64,000 nucleotides of DNA from Parasedimentitalea huanghaiensis (GTDB lineage Bacteria; Pseudomonadota; Alphaproteobacteria; Rhodobacterales; Rhodobacteraceae), in the NCBI RefSeq assembly GCF_009753675.1, contig NZ_WQLV01000002.1, positions 434,001-498,000 of the forward strand, in the 5' to 3' direction. The notes under the pieces were generated by a model, which did no database searches, was not told the origin of the DNA, and saw nothing but the letters and a program-made list of their open reading frames with translations. The translations under genes and the position numbers were made by a program. Below are positions 18,557 through 27,428 of this stretch, one piece after another (the stretch's first letter is position 1; every line of letters begins with the position of its first letter).

Positions 18557-19154
18557 ACTGTTTAGCCGTCGCTCCTTTTTGGCAACCACGGTGTCTGGGC
18601 TTGGCTTAGCTGCCCTGCCATTCCCTGCCTTTGCAATCAGCGAAAATAGTGCCCGCAGCTTGGTCGACGAGGTAGTGAACGACATCAACAAGGTGATTGC
18701 CTCAGGCAAACCCGAGTCAGCAATGGTCCGGGATTTTGAGAAAATATTCGTGCGTTATGCTGACGTGCCCATCATGGCCCAATATGCGCTTGGCGTTGAC
18801 GGTCGCAGCGCCTCGAAGGGTCAAATGAGATCCTTCACCAAAGCATTCCAGGGTTACATTGCTCGTAAGTACGGCAAGCGGTTCCGTGAATTCATCGGCG
18901 GCGGCATCGAAGTAAAGTCGACCCGGAAGATCCGCGCTGGCTACGAAGTTAAGTCGATCGCAACGCTTCAGGGGCAGGCACCGTTTGAAGTGACATTCCT
19001 GGTGTCAGACAAGTCCGGCAAAAATAAGTTTTTCAACATGTTCATCGAAGGGGTGAACTTGCTGCTGACTGAACGCACTGAAATTGGCGCCATGCTGGAT
19101 CGTCGCAAAGGTGATCTCGACTTGCTGATCAAAGATCTAAAGACGCTGAGCTAG
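18546..19154 (+). CDS. mlaC: MlaC-family periplasmic phospholipid-binding protein
   Basis: A 202-residue protein with a twin-arginine-like signal (SRRSFLATTVSGLGLAALPFPAFA) and the MlaC/Ttg2D fold. Recognisable parts are IFVRYADVPIMAQYALGVDGR, FTKAFQGYIARKYGKRFREF and the TERTEIGAMLDRRKGDLDLLIKDLK ending. The start at 18546 lies inside mlaA, which argues for tight coupling. The ABC part (MlaFEDB) must be encoded elsewhere. Confidence 0.9.
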   Translation: MPIKLFSRRSFLATTVSGLGLAALPFPAFAISENSARSLVDEVVNDINKVIASGKPESAMVRDFEKIFVRYADVPIMAQYALGVDGRSASKGQMRSFTKAFQGYIARKYGKRFREFIGGGIEVKSTRKIRAGYEVKSIATLQGQAPFEVTFLVSDKSGKNKFFNMFIEGVNLLLTERTEIGAMLDRRKGDLDLLIKDLKTLS

Positions 19155-19261
19155 CCCTAAATGTGTGGGCAATTGGGCGGCACTCATGTGTCTTGCTCAT
19201 TCTGACAAAAGCCCCGCGTTCATGTGAACCATCAGCGATGCTGATAGTTATGTGATCTTGG

Positions 19262-19330
19262 GCGCCGCGCCTGCGCGGCGCTACGCCCAACGGAAGCCAC
19301 CTCCATCAGGAGGTCGGCGACGGGCGGGAG
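19262..19330. repeat. Structured intergenic repeat, copy A
   Basis: Hairpin 1 (GCGCCGCG/CGCGGCGC, 19262-19281), the block GCCCAACGG (19285-19293), hairpin 2 (ACCTCC/GGAGGT, 19299-19314) and the block CGACGGGCGGGAG (19318-19330). The two blocks recur with different hairpin stems at 48297-48368. It lies in the 195-base gap between the convergent mlaC and penicillin-binding protein genes. Confidence 0.65.
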
Positions 19331-19349
19331 GTCCCGTCTGCAACACGCG

Positions 19350-21623
19350 TCAGTTGCCAAATATATCCTTCAGCAACCCATCCACCGCGCGTCCCAGCTC
19401 CCGACCCAGTTTAGGTCCATTGCCATTATTTCGGCGTTCCGGGTTGGGTTGTGGTGTCGGAACAACCAATGGAGCAGGAGCCTGCATCGGCAGTGCCACG
19501 GGTGCCAGCCCATCATGCACCCGGATCATTGTTTCGCGCCAGATTTCAGCGGGGAGACCGCCACCGGTAACGCCTGACAGCGGTGTATTGTCATCATAGC
19601 CCATCCAGACACCGGCAACATATTCAGCCGTGAAGCCGATGAACCATGCATCCCGCGCAGCCTGGGTTGTGCCTGTTTTGCCCGCGACCTGCCAACCTGG
19701 CAACTGTGCCCGGCGACCGGTGCCCTCAGAAATCACCTTCTCCATCATCCAGGTCAACTGTTGCGCAGCGCTTGTCTGGATCACCCGCTCCCCCATGCCA
19801 CCACTGGTGCCAATCATAGCTTCATCATCATCCATCAACCGCAATTCGACCAACCCATAGGGGGTGACTGACGACCCGCCATTCAGGATTCCCGCATAGG
19901 CGCCGGTCATTTCGATCAAAGTGCTTTCCGAAGCGCCAAGAGCCAGCGCCGGGCCATCAGCCAAATCACTGGACAGACCAAAATCACCTGCCACCTGACG
20001 CACCAAATCGCGTCCAACCGCTTCAGAGACTTTTACCGCAGGGATGTTCAATGAATCTCGCAGCGCCCGTGCAAGAGTCACCTCTCCATAGAATTTATGC
20101 GTATAGTTCTTGGGGCACCATTGCCCTGACCCAGCGATATTCAGGCAGTATTCAGCGTCCAGCACCAGATCCAGCGGTGAGTAACCCAATTCCAGTGCCG
20201 TCGCATAGACAAAAGGCTTGAACGCCGAGCCAGTTTGACGTTGCGCTTGCGTTGCACGGTTGAACACACCGGATACACGGGACTGCCGCCCACCAACCAT
20301 CGCCCGCACAGCGCCATCCGCGCTCATTACGACAATCGCCGCCTGTGCCTTTGACCCTTCGCGTACCTTATTATCAAAAATATAGGTCAACGCCTCTTCA
20401 GCCGCAGTCTGCAGTCGTTGGTCAAGCGTGGTGCGAATGACCACGTCCTCGGTTGTCTGATCACCAAAGAAGCTGGGGATTTTGTCCATGACCCAATCCG
20501 CAAAATATCCCCCCGCCCTCGCAGCTGCGGCTTTGCTCAATTGGGCAGGGTTGTTCCGGGCATCCTGTGCCTGCGCGACGGTCAAATACCCCTGATCATG
20601 CATCAATCCAACGATCACCTGCGCCCGGTCCTGTGAACGTTGCAGGTTATTGGTTGGCGCATATCGCGTTGGCGCTTTCAACAGCCCGGCCAACATGGCT
20701 GCCTCCGCAGGGTCAACCTCAGCGGCGGATATTCCAAAATAGCGCTGACTTGCGGCCTCAAACCCTCGTGCTCCAGCCCCCAGAAAAGCCCGGTTCATAT
20801 AGATCGTCAGAATCTCGTCCTTGGTGTATTTGCTCTCCATCGCCAGCGCATAAATCGCTTCTTTGACTTTACGCCACAGAGAACCTTGTCGGCAATCCGC
20901 CTCATAGGCCTTTTCGCTTTCCCAGACATCCATGTCATAGGGCACCCCCAAACACAGCAGCTTGGCTGTTTGTTGGGTGATGGTTGAGCCCCCATTGCCT
21001 GATAATGGGCTACGCCCTGCCCGCATGTTGATACGTATTGCACTGGCGACACCCCGTGGTGAGATTCCAAAGTGACCATAGAACCGCTTGTCCTCGGTAG
21101 CGATAATGGCGTTCTTCAGATGGGGAGACACAGTTTGCGTAGTGACCACACCACCAAACTGATCTCCACGCCATGCATACACCTGACCATTCCGATCCAG
21201 CATCGTTACCGAACCACGCGCACGGCCATCCAGCAAAGCACTGACGTCTGGCAACTGCAGGTAGTGATAGCCGACAGCCAGAGCGGTCAATGTACACACC
21301 ACCATCCCTATCCGCCAGGTAAAGCCCCAGAACAGGCCAAACACCCAACGAAACAGTCCACCTATTGCATAGCGAATACGTCCAAAAAATCCCTTTGGCT
21401 TGCGCTTACGTGGGCTGGACTTTCGGGCGGCAACCTTGCGTGGAGCCGGTTTACGCTTTGTTGGTTTTGGTTTCGCCGCTTTGCCTCCACCGAACAGAAA
21501 GCTGAACCAACCCTTGCTCTTTGGCTTAGACCTGCGTGCACTTTTGCGAGCGGGTGTCTTTCGAGACCCCGCCGAGTAGCGCTTATCTGCCACCAGAGGC
21601 GTACGCCCTGATCGTTTTGCCAT
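19350..21623 (-). CDS. Class A penicillin-binding protein (transglycosylase/transpeptidase)
   Basis: A 757-residue peptidoglycan synthase. A very basic, Lys/Arg/Pro-rich cytoplasmic N terminus (about 1-95) precedes one transmembrane helix (about 100-125). The GT51 glycosyltransferase carries ATEDKRFYGHFGISPRGV and GGSTITQQTAKLL. The transpeptidase has TGSAFKPF (SxxK), RDSLNIPA (SxN) and VAGKTGTTQ (KTG). The start at 21623 avoids an 11-codon extension without a ribosome-binding site. The length and basic tail resemble PBP1A/PBP2D-type enzymes of Rhodobacterales. Confidence 0.93.
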   Translation of the reverse strand: MAKRSGRTPLVADKRYSAGSRKTPARKSARRSKPKSKGWFSFLFGGGKAAKPKPTKRKPAPRKVAARKSSPRKRKPKGFFGRIRYAIGGLFRWVFGLFWGFTWRIGMVVCTLTALAVGYHYLQLPDVSALLDGRARGSVTMLDRNGQVYAWRGDQFGGVVTTQTVSPHLKNAIIATEDKRFYGHFGISPRGVASAIRINMRAGRSPLSGNGGSTITQQTAKLLCLGVPYDMDVWESEKAYEADCRQGSLWRKVKEAIYALAMESKYTKDEILTIYMNRAFLGAGARGFEAASQRYFGISAAEVDPAEAAMLAGLLKAPTRYAPTNNLQRSQDRAQVIVGLMHDQGYLTVAQAQDARNNPAQLSKAAAARAGGYFADWVMDKIPSFFGDQTTEDVVIRTTLDQRLQTAAEEALTYIFDNKVREGSKAQAAIVVMSADGAVRAMVGGRQSRVSGVFNRATQAQRQTGSAFKPFVYATALELGYSPLDLVLDAEYCLNIAGSGQWCPKNYTHKFYGEVTLARALRDSLNIPAVKVSEAVGRDLVRQVAGDFGLSSDLADGPALALGASESTLIEMTGAYAGILNGGSSVTPYGLVELRLMDDDEAMIGTSGGMGERVIQTSAAQQLTWMMEKVISEGTGRRAQLPGWQVAGKTGTTQAARDAWFIGFTAEYVAGVWMGYDDNTPLSGVTGGGLPAEIWRETMIRVHDGLAPVALPMQAPAPLVVPTPQPNPERRNNGNGPKLGRELGRAVDGLLKDIFGN

Positions 21624-21880
21624 GCCAATGTCCTGCCCGGTTCGCCCGTTTTGCATAGCATAACCGCTCCGGCGGGTTTTGTTGAGGGGAAGTTTTTCTG
21701 CGGGTGCGCCTTCTTTGATCGTCTAAAAAACAGGCAAAGATTATTATTTAAGCAACTATATTGAGCCGACGCACCCGGCAAAGGCGAACTCTCTTCCAAA
21801 ATCATTCCCAAGACTCACTACAGCCGCTTGTTTGCAGGTGCAGAACAATTGGGCTGGTCGCCTGGGAAAAGGATGCTGAC

Positions 21881-22219
21881 ATGAAAATGATCATTGCCGC
21901 CATCAAGCCATTTAAGCTGGAAGAAGTCCGCGAAGCGCTGACTGACATCGGCATTGCAGGCCTGATGGTTACTGAAATCAAGGGGTTCGGCGCACAGGCG
22001 GGCCATACAGAAATCTACCGCGGTGCAGAATACGAAGTAAATTTTGTACCCAAGATGAAACTAGAAATCGTGGTTGCTGCCGATCAGGCCGACCAGGTCG
22101 TCGAAACCATCACCAAAACCGCCCGCACCGGCAAAATCGGCGACGGCAAAATCTTTGTTCTGGATGTGGCTCAGGCAGTGCGGGTGCGCACTGGCGAGAC
22201 CAATCTGGACGCACTGTGA
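21881..22219 (+). CDS. glnK: Nitrogen regulatory protein P-II (GlnK)
   Basis: A 112-residue P-II protein: MKMIIAAIKPFKLEEVREALTDIGIAGLMVTEIKGFG, the T-loop with the uridylylatable tyrosine in YRGAEYEVNF and the C-terminal GKIFVLDVAQAVRVRTGE. It senses 2-oxoglutarate and ATP/ADP and gates the ammonium channel encoded 25 bases downstream. The start at 21881 follows AAAGGA; the frame is open further upstream. Confidence 0.96.
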   Translation: MKMIIAAIKPFKLEEVREALTDIGIAGLMVTEIKGFGAQAGHTEIYRGAEYEVNFVPKMKLEIVVAADQADQVVETITKTARTGKIGDGKIFVLDVAQAVRVRTGETNLDAL

Positions 22220-22244
22220 ATAACGGCACAAGAAGGAACATAAA

Positions 22245-23567
22245 ATGAAAATCCTGAAACTCCCACTCGCCGTTGCAGCGTTGATCGCGCTTCCCGCGAT
22301 TGGATTTGCGCAAGACGCAGATGTCACCCCACCGAACAGCGAAATCGGCTACATCCTCACAACCTTTATGTTCCTGTTTGCAGGTGTTCTGGTGTTCTGG
22401 ATGGCTGCGGGCTTTACCATGCTCGAAGTTGGTCTGGTGCGCGGCAAGAACGTGACCATGCAGCTGACCAAAAACATGGGTCTGTTTTCGCTGGCTGGCA
22501 TTGCCTATTATGCGGTTGGGTATAACCTGATGTATCCGGGTGATGGTTGGTCTATTAACGGCATCTTGGGTGCCTTCTCGATGACCTCACTGGAACCCGT
22601 TGGTCTGGCCGACACCGAAACTGACCTGACCTATGCGTCGGTTGGTTCTGATTACTTCTTCCAGCTAATGTTCTGCGCCGCGACCGCGTCGATCGTGTCC
22701 GGCACCATGGCCGAACGTATCAAGCTGTGGCCATTCCTGATCTTCGTGATTGTCCTGACCGCCTTCATCTACCCGATCCAAGCCTCCTGGAAATGGGGCG
22801 GCGGATTTCTGCAGGAAATGGGTTTCCAAGATTTTGCTGGTTCTACCGTTGTGCACTCGGTTGGTGGCTGGGCTGCCTTGGTTGGCGCACTGATCCTGGG
22901 CCCGCGCATCGGTAAGTACAAAGGCGACCGTACCATTCCAATGCCGGGGTCCAACCTGCCACTGGCCACTCTGGGCACTTTCATCCTGTGGATGGGCTGG
23001 TTTGGATTTAACGGTGGTTCGCAACTGTACATGGACACTGCTGCCAACGTTGCTGACATCAGCCGTATCTTTGCCAACACCAACGCTGCTGCTGCTGGCG
23101 GTGCGGTGGCCGCAATGCTGCTGACACAATTCCTATACAAAAAACCTGACCTGACCATGATCCTGAACGGTGCGCTGGCTGGCCTGGTTTCGATTACTGC
23201 CGAGCCTCTGGCGCCTTCGCTGGGCCTGGCCACGCTGATCGGTGCTGCTGGTGGTGTGATCGTGGTTCTGGTTGTTCCAGTTCTCGACAAGTTCAAAATT
23301 GATGACGTTGTTGGCGCCATTCCAGTTCACCTTGGTGCAGGTATCTTTGGTACGCTGGTTGTGCCACTCAGCAATGTTGATGCATCGTTCTTTGTTCAGC
23401 TGAAGTCAGTTCTGATTGTGGGTGTCTTTGTTTCGGTTATTTCCGCCATTGTTTGGCTGGCACTGAAAGCCAGCGTCGGCATCCGGGTCACGGAAGAAGA
23501 CGAAATCAACGGATTGGACATGGCTGAACTGGGCATGGAAGCCTACCCAGAGTTTTCCAAACTCTAA
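22245..23567 (+). CDS. amtB: Ammonium transporter AmtB
   Basis: A 440-residue Amt protein with a cleavable signal peptide (ending GFAQ) and about 11 transmembrane helices. The twin pore histidines are seen in STVVHSVGGW and GAIPVHLGAG, and the selectivity region in FAGVLVFWMAAGFTMLE. It conducts ammonium across the inner membrane and is regulated by GlnK. AGAAGGA precedes the start; glnK-amtB is a conserved nitrogen-regulated operon. Confidence 0.97.
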   Translation: MKILKLPLAVAALIALPAIGFAQDADVTPPNSEIGYILTTFMFLFAGVLVFWMAAGFTMLEVGLVRGKNVTMQLTKNMGLFSLAGIAYYAVGYNLMYPGDGWSINGILGAFSMTSLEPVGLADTETDLTYASVGSDYFFQLMFCAATASIVSGTMAERIKLWPFLIFVIVLTAFIYPIQASWKWGGGFLQEMGFQDFAGSTVVHSVGGWAALVGALILGPRIGKYKGDRTIPMPGSNLPLATLGTFILWMGWFGFNGGSQLYMDTAANVADISRIFANTNAAAAGGAVAAMLLTQFLYKKPDLTMILNGALAGLVSITAEPLAPSLGLATLIGAAGGVIVVLVVPVLDKFKIDDVVGAIPVHLGAGIFGTLVVPLSNVDASFFVQLKSVLIVGVFVSVISAIVWLALKASVGIRVTEEDEINGLDMAELGMEAYPEFSKL

Positions 23568-23593
23568 TTCTACCCCCACATTGATACAGTTGG

Positions 23594-23626
23594 CGCGGCC
23601 CTTATGGGGGCCGCGTTTTGCGTTTT
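23594..23626 (+). terminator. Rho-independent terminator after amtB
   Basis: Stem CGCGGCCC (23594-23601) / GGGCCGCG (23608-23615) with a 6-base loop, followed by TTTTGCGTTTT. Confidence 0.8.
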
Positions 23627-23707
23627 GGGGCAAGTGTTGGAATTTGAGTATTTTCAGCAAAAAGAAGCTGTGGGTGTGCAAACCGAAATGAAGCATCAGA
23701 TCTGCAT

Positions 23708-23747
23708 AAAAAAGCGCGCCACCAAATGGGGCGCGCCGTTTTGTTTT
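23708..23747. terminator. Bidirectional terminator between amtB and the aminotransferase
   Basis: Six A, stem GCGCGCC (23714-23720) / GGCGCGC (23730-23736), then TTTTGTTTT. A-run and T-run on either side make it usable on both strands; it probably ends the minus-strand transcript. Confidence 0.8.
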
Positions 23748-23762
23748 ACCTTGGTGCGTTTC

Positions 23763-24947
23763 TTAGACGCCAGCGTCGATGATCGCTTTAGCCAGAATAG
23801 GTACAGTATCCGCATTCAGTCCGGCGATATTCATCCGGCTGTCACCTACCATGTAGATACCATCGTCCGAACGCATCTTCTCCACCAGATCAGGGGACGT
23901 TCCCAATAGCGAGAACATGCCGCGATGCTGGGCAAGAAAACCAAACCGGTTAGACCCGGACAGGCGCTGCAGTTCGTCCGCCAATTGCTGGCGTAGGCCC
24001 AGCATACCCAGACGGGTTTCTTCCAGCTCCGCAGCCCAATCAGCCCGCAGGGCATCATCGTTCAGAATCATTGTCACCAGTCGTGCACCGTGATCCGGTG
24101 GGAACGAAAAGTTCTGACGGTTCAGGAAGGCCAGCGTACCCTGGTTCAGTTTCTGAGCTGCGGTATCGTTAGACACCATCATTAGAAGACCGGTGCGTTC
24201 ACGGTAGATGCCAAAGTTCTTGGAGCAACTTGCTGCGATCATGCATTCTGGTGTCCCGGCGGCTACCAACCGAACACCCACTGCGTCTTCTTCCAAACCG
24301 TCGCCAAAGCCCTGATAGGCGATGTCGATCATCGGAACCAAACCACGCTCGTTCATCTGCGCGATGATTTCTTTCCACTGCACTTCATTCAGATTGGCAC
24401 CGGTGGGGTTGTGACAGCAGCCATGCAGCAGAACCACATCACCTTTCACCGCAGTTTTCAGATCTTCGACCATACCGTCAAAGTTCACCCCACGGGTTTC
24501 ACGATCGAAGTACCGGTAGGTGACGGTTTCTATCCCAACGTAGTCCAGGATCGAGATGTGGTTAGGCCAAGTCGGGTCAGACACAAAGACACGCGCCGAC
24601 GGGTTGGCCATCTTGATCAGTTCAAACGCCTGACGCACCGCGCCAGTGCCGCCGGGAGTGGCCGCAGCAGCGATATTTCCGCGCTCTACCGCACCCCCCA
24701 AAATCAATTTGATCATCGCATCGGAATAGGCCGGATCACCAACCAAGCCGACATAAGACTTGCTGGTCTGCTCTTCCCACAGCTTATGCTCGGCGGCCTT
24801 GATGGCGCGCATCACCGGCGTTACGCCCTGAGCATTTTTGTAGACGCCAACACCAAGATCTATCTTGCTCTCGCGAGGGTCCTCACGGAACTTCTGCATC
24901 AGCGCCAGGATTTTGTCGGCGGGCTGCGTTTTTAGGGTTTCGAACAT
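23763..24947 (-). CDS. Class I aspartate/aromatic amino acid aminotransferase
   Basis: A 394-residue PLP enzyme of the AspC/TyrB group: LGVGVYKNAQGVTPVMRA, GGTGAVRQAFEL, FVSDPTWPNH, LLHGCCHNPTGANL, IDIAYQGFGDGLEED, the PLP lysine in CSKNFGIYRERTG (Lys243) and a substrate arginine near the C terminus. It transfers amino groups between aspartate, aromatic amino acids and 2-oxoglutarate. The start at 24947 follows GGAGAG. It touches the stop of the sulfurtransferase gene (TGATG), so the two are co-transcribed. Confidence 0.93.
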   Translation of the reverse strand: MFETLKTQPADKILALMQKFREDPRESKIDLGVGVYKNAQGVTPVMRAIKAAEHKLWEEQTSKSYVGLVGDPAYSDAMIKLILGGAVERGNIAAAATPGGTGAVRQAFELIKMANPSARVFVSDPTWPNHISILDYVGIETVTYRYFDRETRGVNFDGMVEDLKTAVKGDVVLLHGCCHNPTGANLNEVQWKEIIAQMNERGLVPMIDIAYQGFGDGLEEDAVGVRLVAAGTPECMIAASCSKNFGIYRERTGLLMMVSNDTAAQKLNQGTLAFLNRQNFSFPPDHGARLVTMILNDDALRADWAAELEETRLGMLGLRQQLADELQRLSGSNRFGFLAQHRGMFSLLGTSPDLVEKMRSDDGIYMVGDSRMNIAGLNADTVPILAKAIIDAGV

Positions 24948-25801
24948 CAGTTCTCTCCGGTTGCAACGGGTAAAGTTGGAAAGGCGCCCCATTCGGTCCA
25001 AGAGCCATCATACAGCGCATGATCGCTTTTGCCGATGCGTTCCAGTGCGAGACTGAGCACGGCAGCGGTCACACCAGAACCACAGGTGGTGATCGCGGGC
25101 TTATTCAGATCAACCCCGGCAGCCTCGAAAATAGTGCGGAGGTTTTCCACGGGCTTCATTGTGCCATTTGCGTTCAGCAGCGTTGTGAAGGGTACGTTTT
25201 TGGAATTCGGAATGTGACCAGCGCGCAGCCCCTGTCGAGGTTCGGGAACCTCACCCCGGAATCGTTCGGCAGCCCGAGCATCGATAATTTCGTGGTCGCC
25301 CAACTTGGCAGCCGCCGAAACCTGTGTCACGTCACGCACCATATGGTTTTGCACCCGAACCGTCATGTGGCGGTCACGGATGACTGGCGGCATGTCTTCG
25401 ATCTCACGACCTTCGGCTTTCCACTTGGGTAGCCCGCCGTCCAGCACCGCGATATTGGATTGCCCCATCAGCCGGAACATCCACCACACACGGGCCGCAG
25501 AAAAGAGCCCAAGGCCGTCATAAACAACAACCTGGTGACCATCGCCAACACCCATGGCGCGAAGCCGCGACATGAATTTCTCCACCGGTGGCACCATATG
25601 AGGTAGCTCTGACCGGTGGTCCGAAATGTCATCAATGTCAAAGAATCGAGCCCCTGGAATGTGGCCCGCCTCATATTCCGCTCGCGCATCGCGCTTCATC
25701 GCGGGCAAAACCCACGATGCGTCCAGCAGCCGCAAATCCGGATCTTTCAGATGAGCCGCCAGCCAATCAGTGGAAACAAGTGTCTTTGGATCGTCCTGCA
25801 T
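24947..25801 (-). CDS. sseA: 3-mercaptopyruvate sulfurtransferase
   Basis: A 284-residue double-rhodanese protein. The active-site loop CGSGVTA (Cys240) is the mercaptopyruvate type rather than the thiosulfate type (CRxGxx). The inactive N-terminal rhodanese shows YEAGHIPGARFFDIDDISD. It converts mercaptopyruvate, the transamination product of cysteine, which suits its pairing with an aminotransferase. The start at 25801 follows GGGAGAAA. Confidence 0.92.
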   Translation of the reverse strand: MQDDPKTLVSTDWLAAHLKDPDLRLLDASWVLPAMKRDARAEYEAGHIPGARFFDIDDISDHRSELPHMVPPVEKFMSRLRAMGVGDGHQVVVYDGLGLFSAARVWWMFRLMGQSNIAVLDGGLPKWKAEGREIEDMPPVIRDRHMTVRVQNHMVRDVTQVSAAAKLGDHEIIDARAAERFRGEVPEPRQGLRAGHIPNSKNVPFTTLLNANGTMKPVENLRTIFEAAGVDLNKPAITTCGSGVTAAVLSLALERIGKSDHALYDGSWTEWGAFPTLPVATGEN

Positions 25802-25916
25802 GAATTTCTCCCTAGGCGCGTTGTCCAAGGCCTACTATCGGCAGCAGGAAGTCGCAAGGAAAAGACAGGGGGAAACGGACCCTTGGTGTTTGGTTTTAAC
25901 TGAAACTTCGGTGAAT

Positions 25917-26405
25917 TTATTCCCTTCGCTCTTCAGCAATGGGTTTCCTCATGTTGATGCCAGTCACCTGAAACCCTGCAGCTTGGTACAGATGCTGCGA
26001 CCGGTCATTGTCTGCAGCCACACGCAGCCTGATATCGCAATACCCCGCACCGGCATACTCCGCCTCAAGCGCCGCGAGCGCCTGCTTGGCGTAACCTTTT
26101 CCGCGAAAAGAAGGTAGAATACAAAAGTCGCTGATGAAGACTGCTCCGCCGTTGCCCCCCGGCTTGCACCAAAAATACCCAACTACCGGTGCATCCTTGG
26201 CCCCGTCGATCACGATACAAAACAGGTCCTGCCCCGGGCTGTCTACGCCCAGTCCCAGATCCGCTTCGACCTCCTGTTCGGCCCGAACACGGGCTGCCTG
26301 AGGATCGGCATCGTAGTTGGCTGAGATTTCGGCCGCATAGTCGGGGATGAAATAGGCAAGATAGTCCTGAAACTCACCAGCCTGCATCTTGCGAAGACGT
26401 ATCAT
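25917..26405 (-). CDS. GNAT-family N-acetyltransferase
   Basis: A 162-residue protein with a complete GNAT fold: motif A FCILPSFRGKGYAKQALAALE (residues about 92-112; R-G-K-G-Y) and the C-terminal LRVAADNDRSQHLYQAAGFQVTGINMRK. It starts with ATG at 26405. Substrate unknown. Confidence 0.88.
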   Translation of the reverse strand: MIRLRKMQAGEFQDYLAYFIPDYAAEISANYDADPQAARVRAEQEVEADLGLGVDSPGQDLFCIVIDGAKDAPVVGYFWCKPGGNGGAVFISDFCILPSFRGKGYAKQALAALEAEYAGAGYCDIRLRVAADNDRSQHLYQAAGFQVTGINMRKPIAEERRE

Positions 26406-26441
26406 TTCTATCCCCGTGCAAACAAAAAAGGCGTCTTGCCC

Positions 26442-26918
26442 TTAGCTGTGGTCTTTCATCAACCGCGATTTCTGTCGCGACCAGTCACGTTTGGCTTCCG
26501 ATGCGCGCTTGTCGTGGTTCTGCTTACCCTTGGCGATGCCGATCTTTACCTTCACCAGCCCCTTGTGATTGAAGTACATCACCAGCGGTACCAATGTCAT
26601 GCCCTTGCGTTGGGTCGCATTCCACAGGTTAGACATCTGTTTGCGCGACACCAGCAATTTGCGGCGACGACGCTCTAGATGCTTAAACGTTTTGGCCCGT
26701 TCGTATGGCGCGATGTAAGAGTTCACCAACCACAACTCGCCATCCTCAACCGCAGCATAGCTTTCAGAGATGTTTGTTCCGCCGACTCGTGTGCTTTTAA
26801 CCTCCGAGCCTTCCAGAATGATGCCACACTCCAGATCATCATCAATCGCGTAGTCATACCGCGCGCGGCGGTTTTCAGCGATAACTTTGTAATTCGGATC
26901 TGATTTTTTCTGGGCCAT
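26442..26918 (-). CDS. smpB: SsrA-binding protein SmpB
   Basis: A 158-residue protein that binds tmRNA in trans-translation. Signatures are [32 protein letters not shown] and the basic tail [25 protein letters not shown]. The start at 26918 ([13 protein letters not shown]) matches the family; the frame runs 38 codons further upstream with unlike sequence. No tmRNA gene was recognised nearby. Confidence 0.96.
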   Translation of the reverse strand: MAQKKSDPNYKVIAENRRARYDYAIDDDLECGIILEGSEVKSTRVGGTNISESYAAVEDGELWLVNSYIAPYERAKTFKHLERRRRKLLVSRKQMSNLWNATQRKGMTLVPLVMYFNHKGLVKVKIGIAKGKQNHDKRASEAKRDWSRQKSRLMKDHS

Positions 26919-27428
26919 AAAGGCAGATGTAAGCGGGCAAGCGCGCGGGTGCAAGGCAGCGCGAGACGGCCTTCTCAACTTAGCCCCCTGAAATCCGTGG
27001 ATCTTGCCGGGAACCAGATGCGATTTTTGCAATTACCGGGCAGCGGGGACCATGCAAGATCACCATGGACAGCCGTGCAATGAGTAGAAAACTGTCGGCA
27101 ACAGGCGCACCAACTAAACCGACATAAAGCGGTGATACCAATCCACCCCCTATAATTTCGGAGGTTAGCCTCTGCATTATCCGTTCTCGCAGAGCCCTCA
27201 TGTGGGGCAAAACCCGCCTAGGCGTTTGTGGTTCTGGCGAGGCACAATCAGGTGCGTCATCACCCAGGCCAGAAACGGCACATCAGCCTTCGGTATCTCG
27301 TTCCAGATCGGTAATCCGTCTGGGTGGGATCCATTGACGATTCTGATCATTCGGGACCCAAGGCTGCCTGTTGAAGCACGGCACTGCCAATTGGGTTTTC
27401 CGGGTCCTGATCTCAGGACCAGAGCGTC
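26919..27428. other. 510-base stretch without a confident gene
   Basis: No recognised gene. Minus-strand frames of about 75 codons (27210 to 26980) and of 70 or more codons ending near 27199 overlap out of phase at an ATGA, but neither looks like a known family. A GGTCCTGA/TCAGGACC hairpin (27403-27420, two-base loop) lies just after the stop of the transporter gene at 27429. Decayed gene fragments are possible. Confidence 0.4.

Noticed and set aside
24411-24935. Plus-strand frame of 174 codons inside the aminotransferase gene
   Set aside because: Antisense to the PLP enzyme with all catalytic motifs; the translated sequence has no recognisable domain.
26919-27428. tmRNA (ssrA) beside smpB
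   Set aside because: I looked for the tRNA-like ends and tag-reading frame and saw none; smpB and ssrA are often unlinked.
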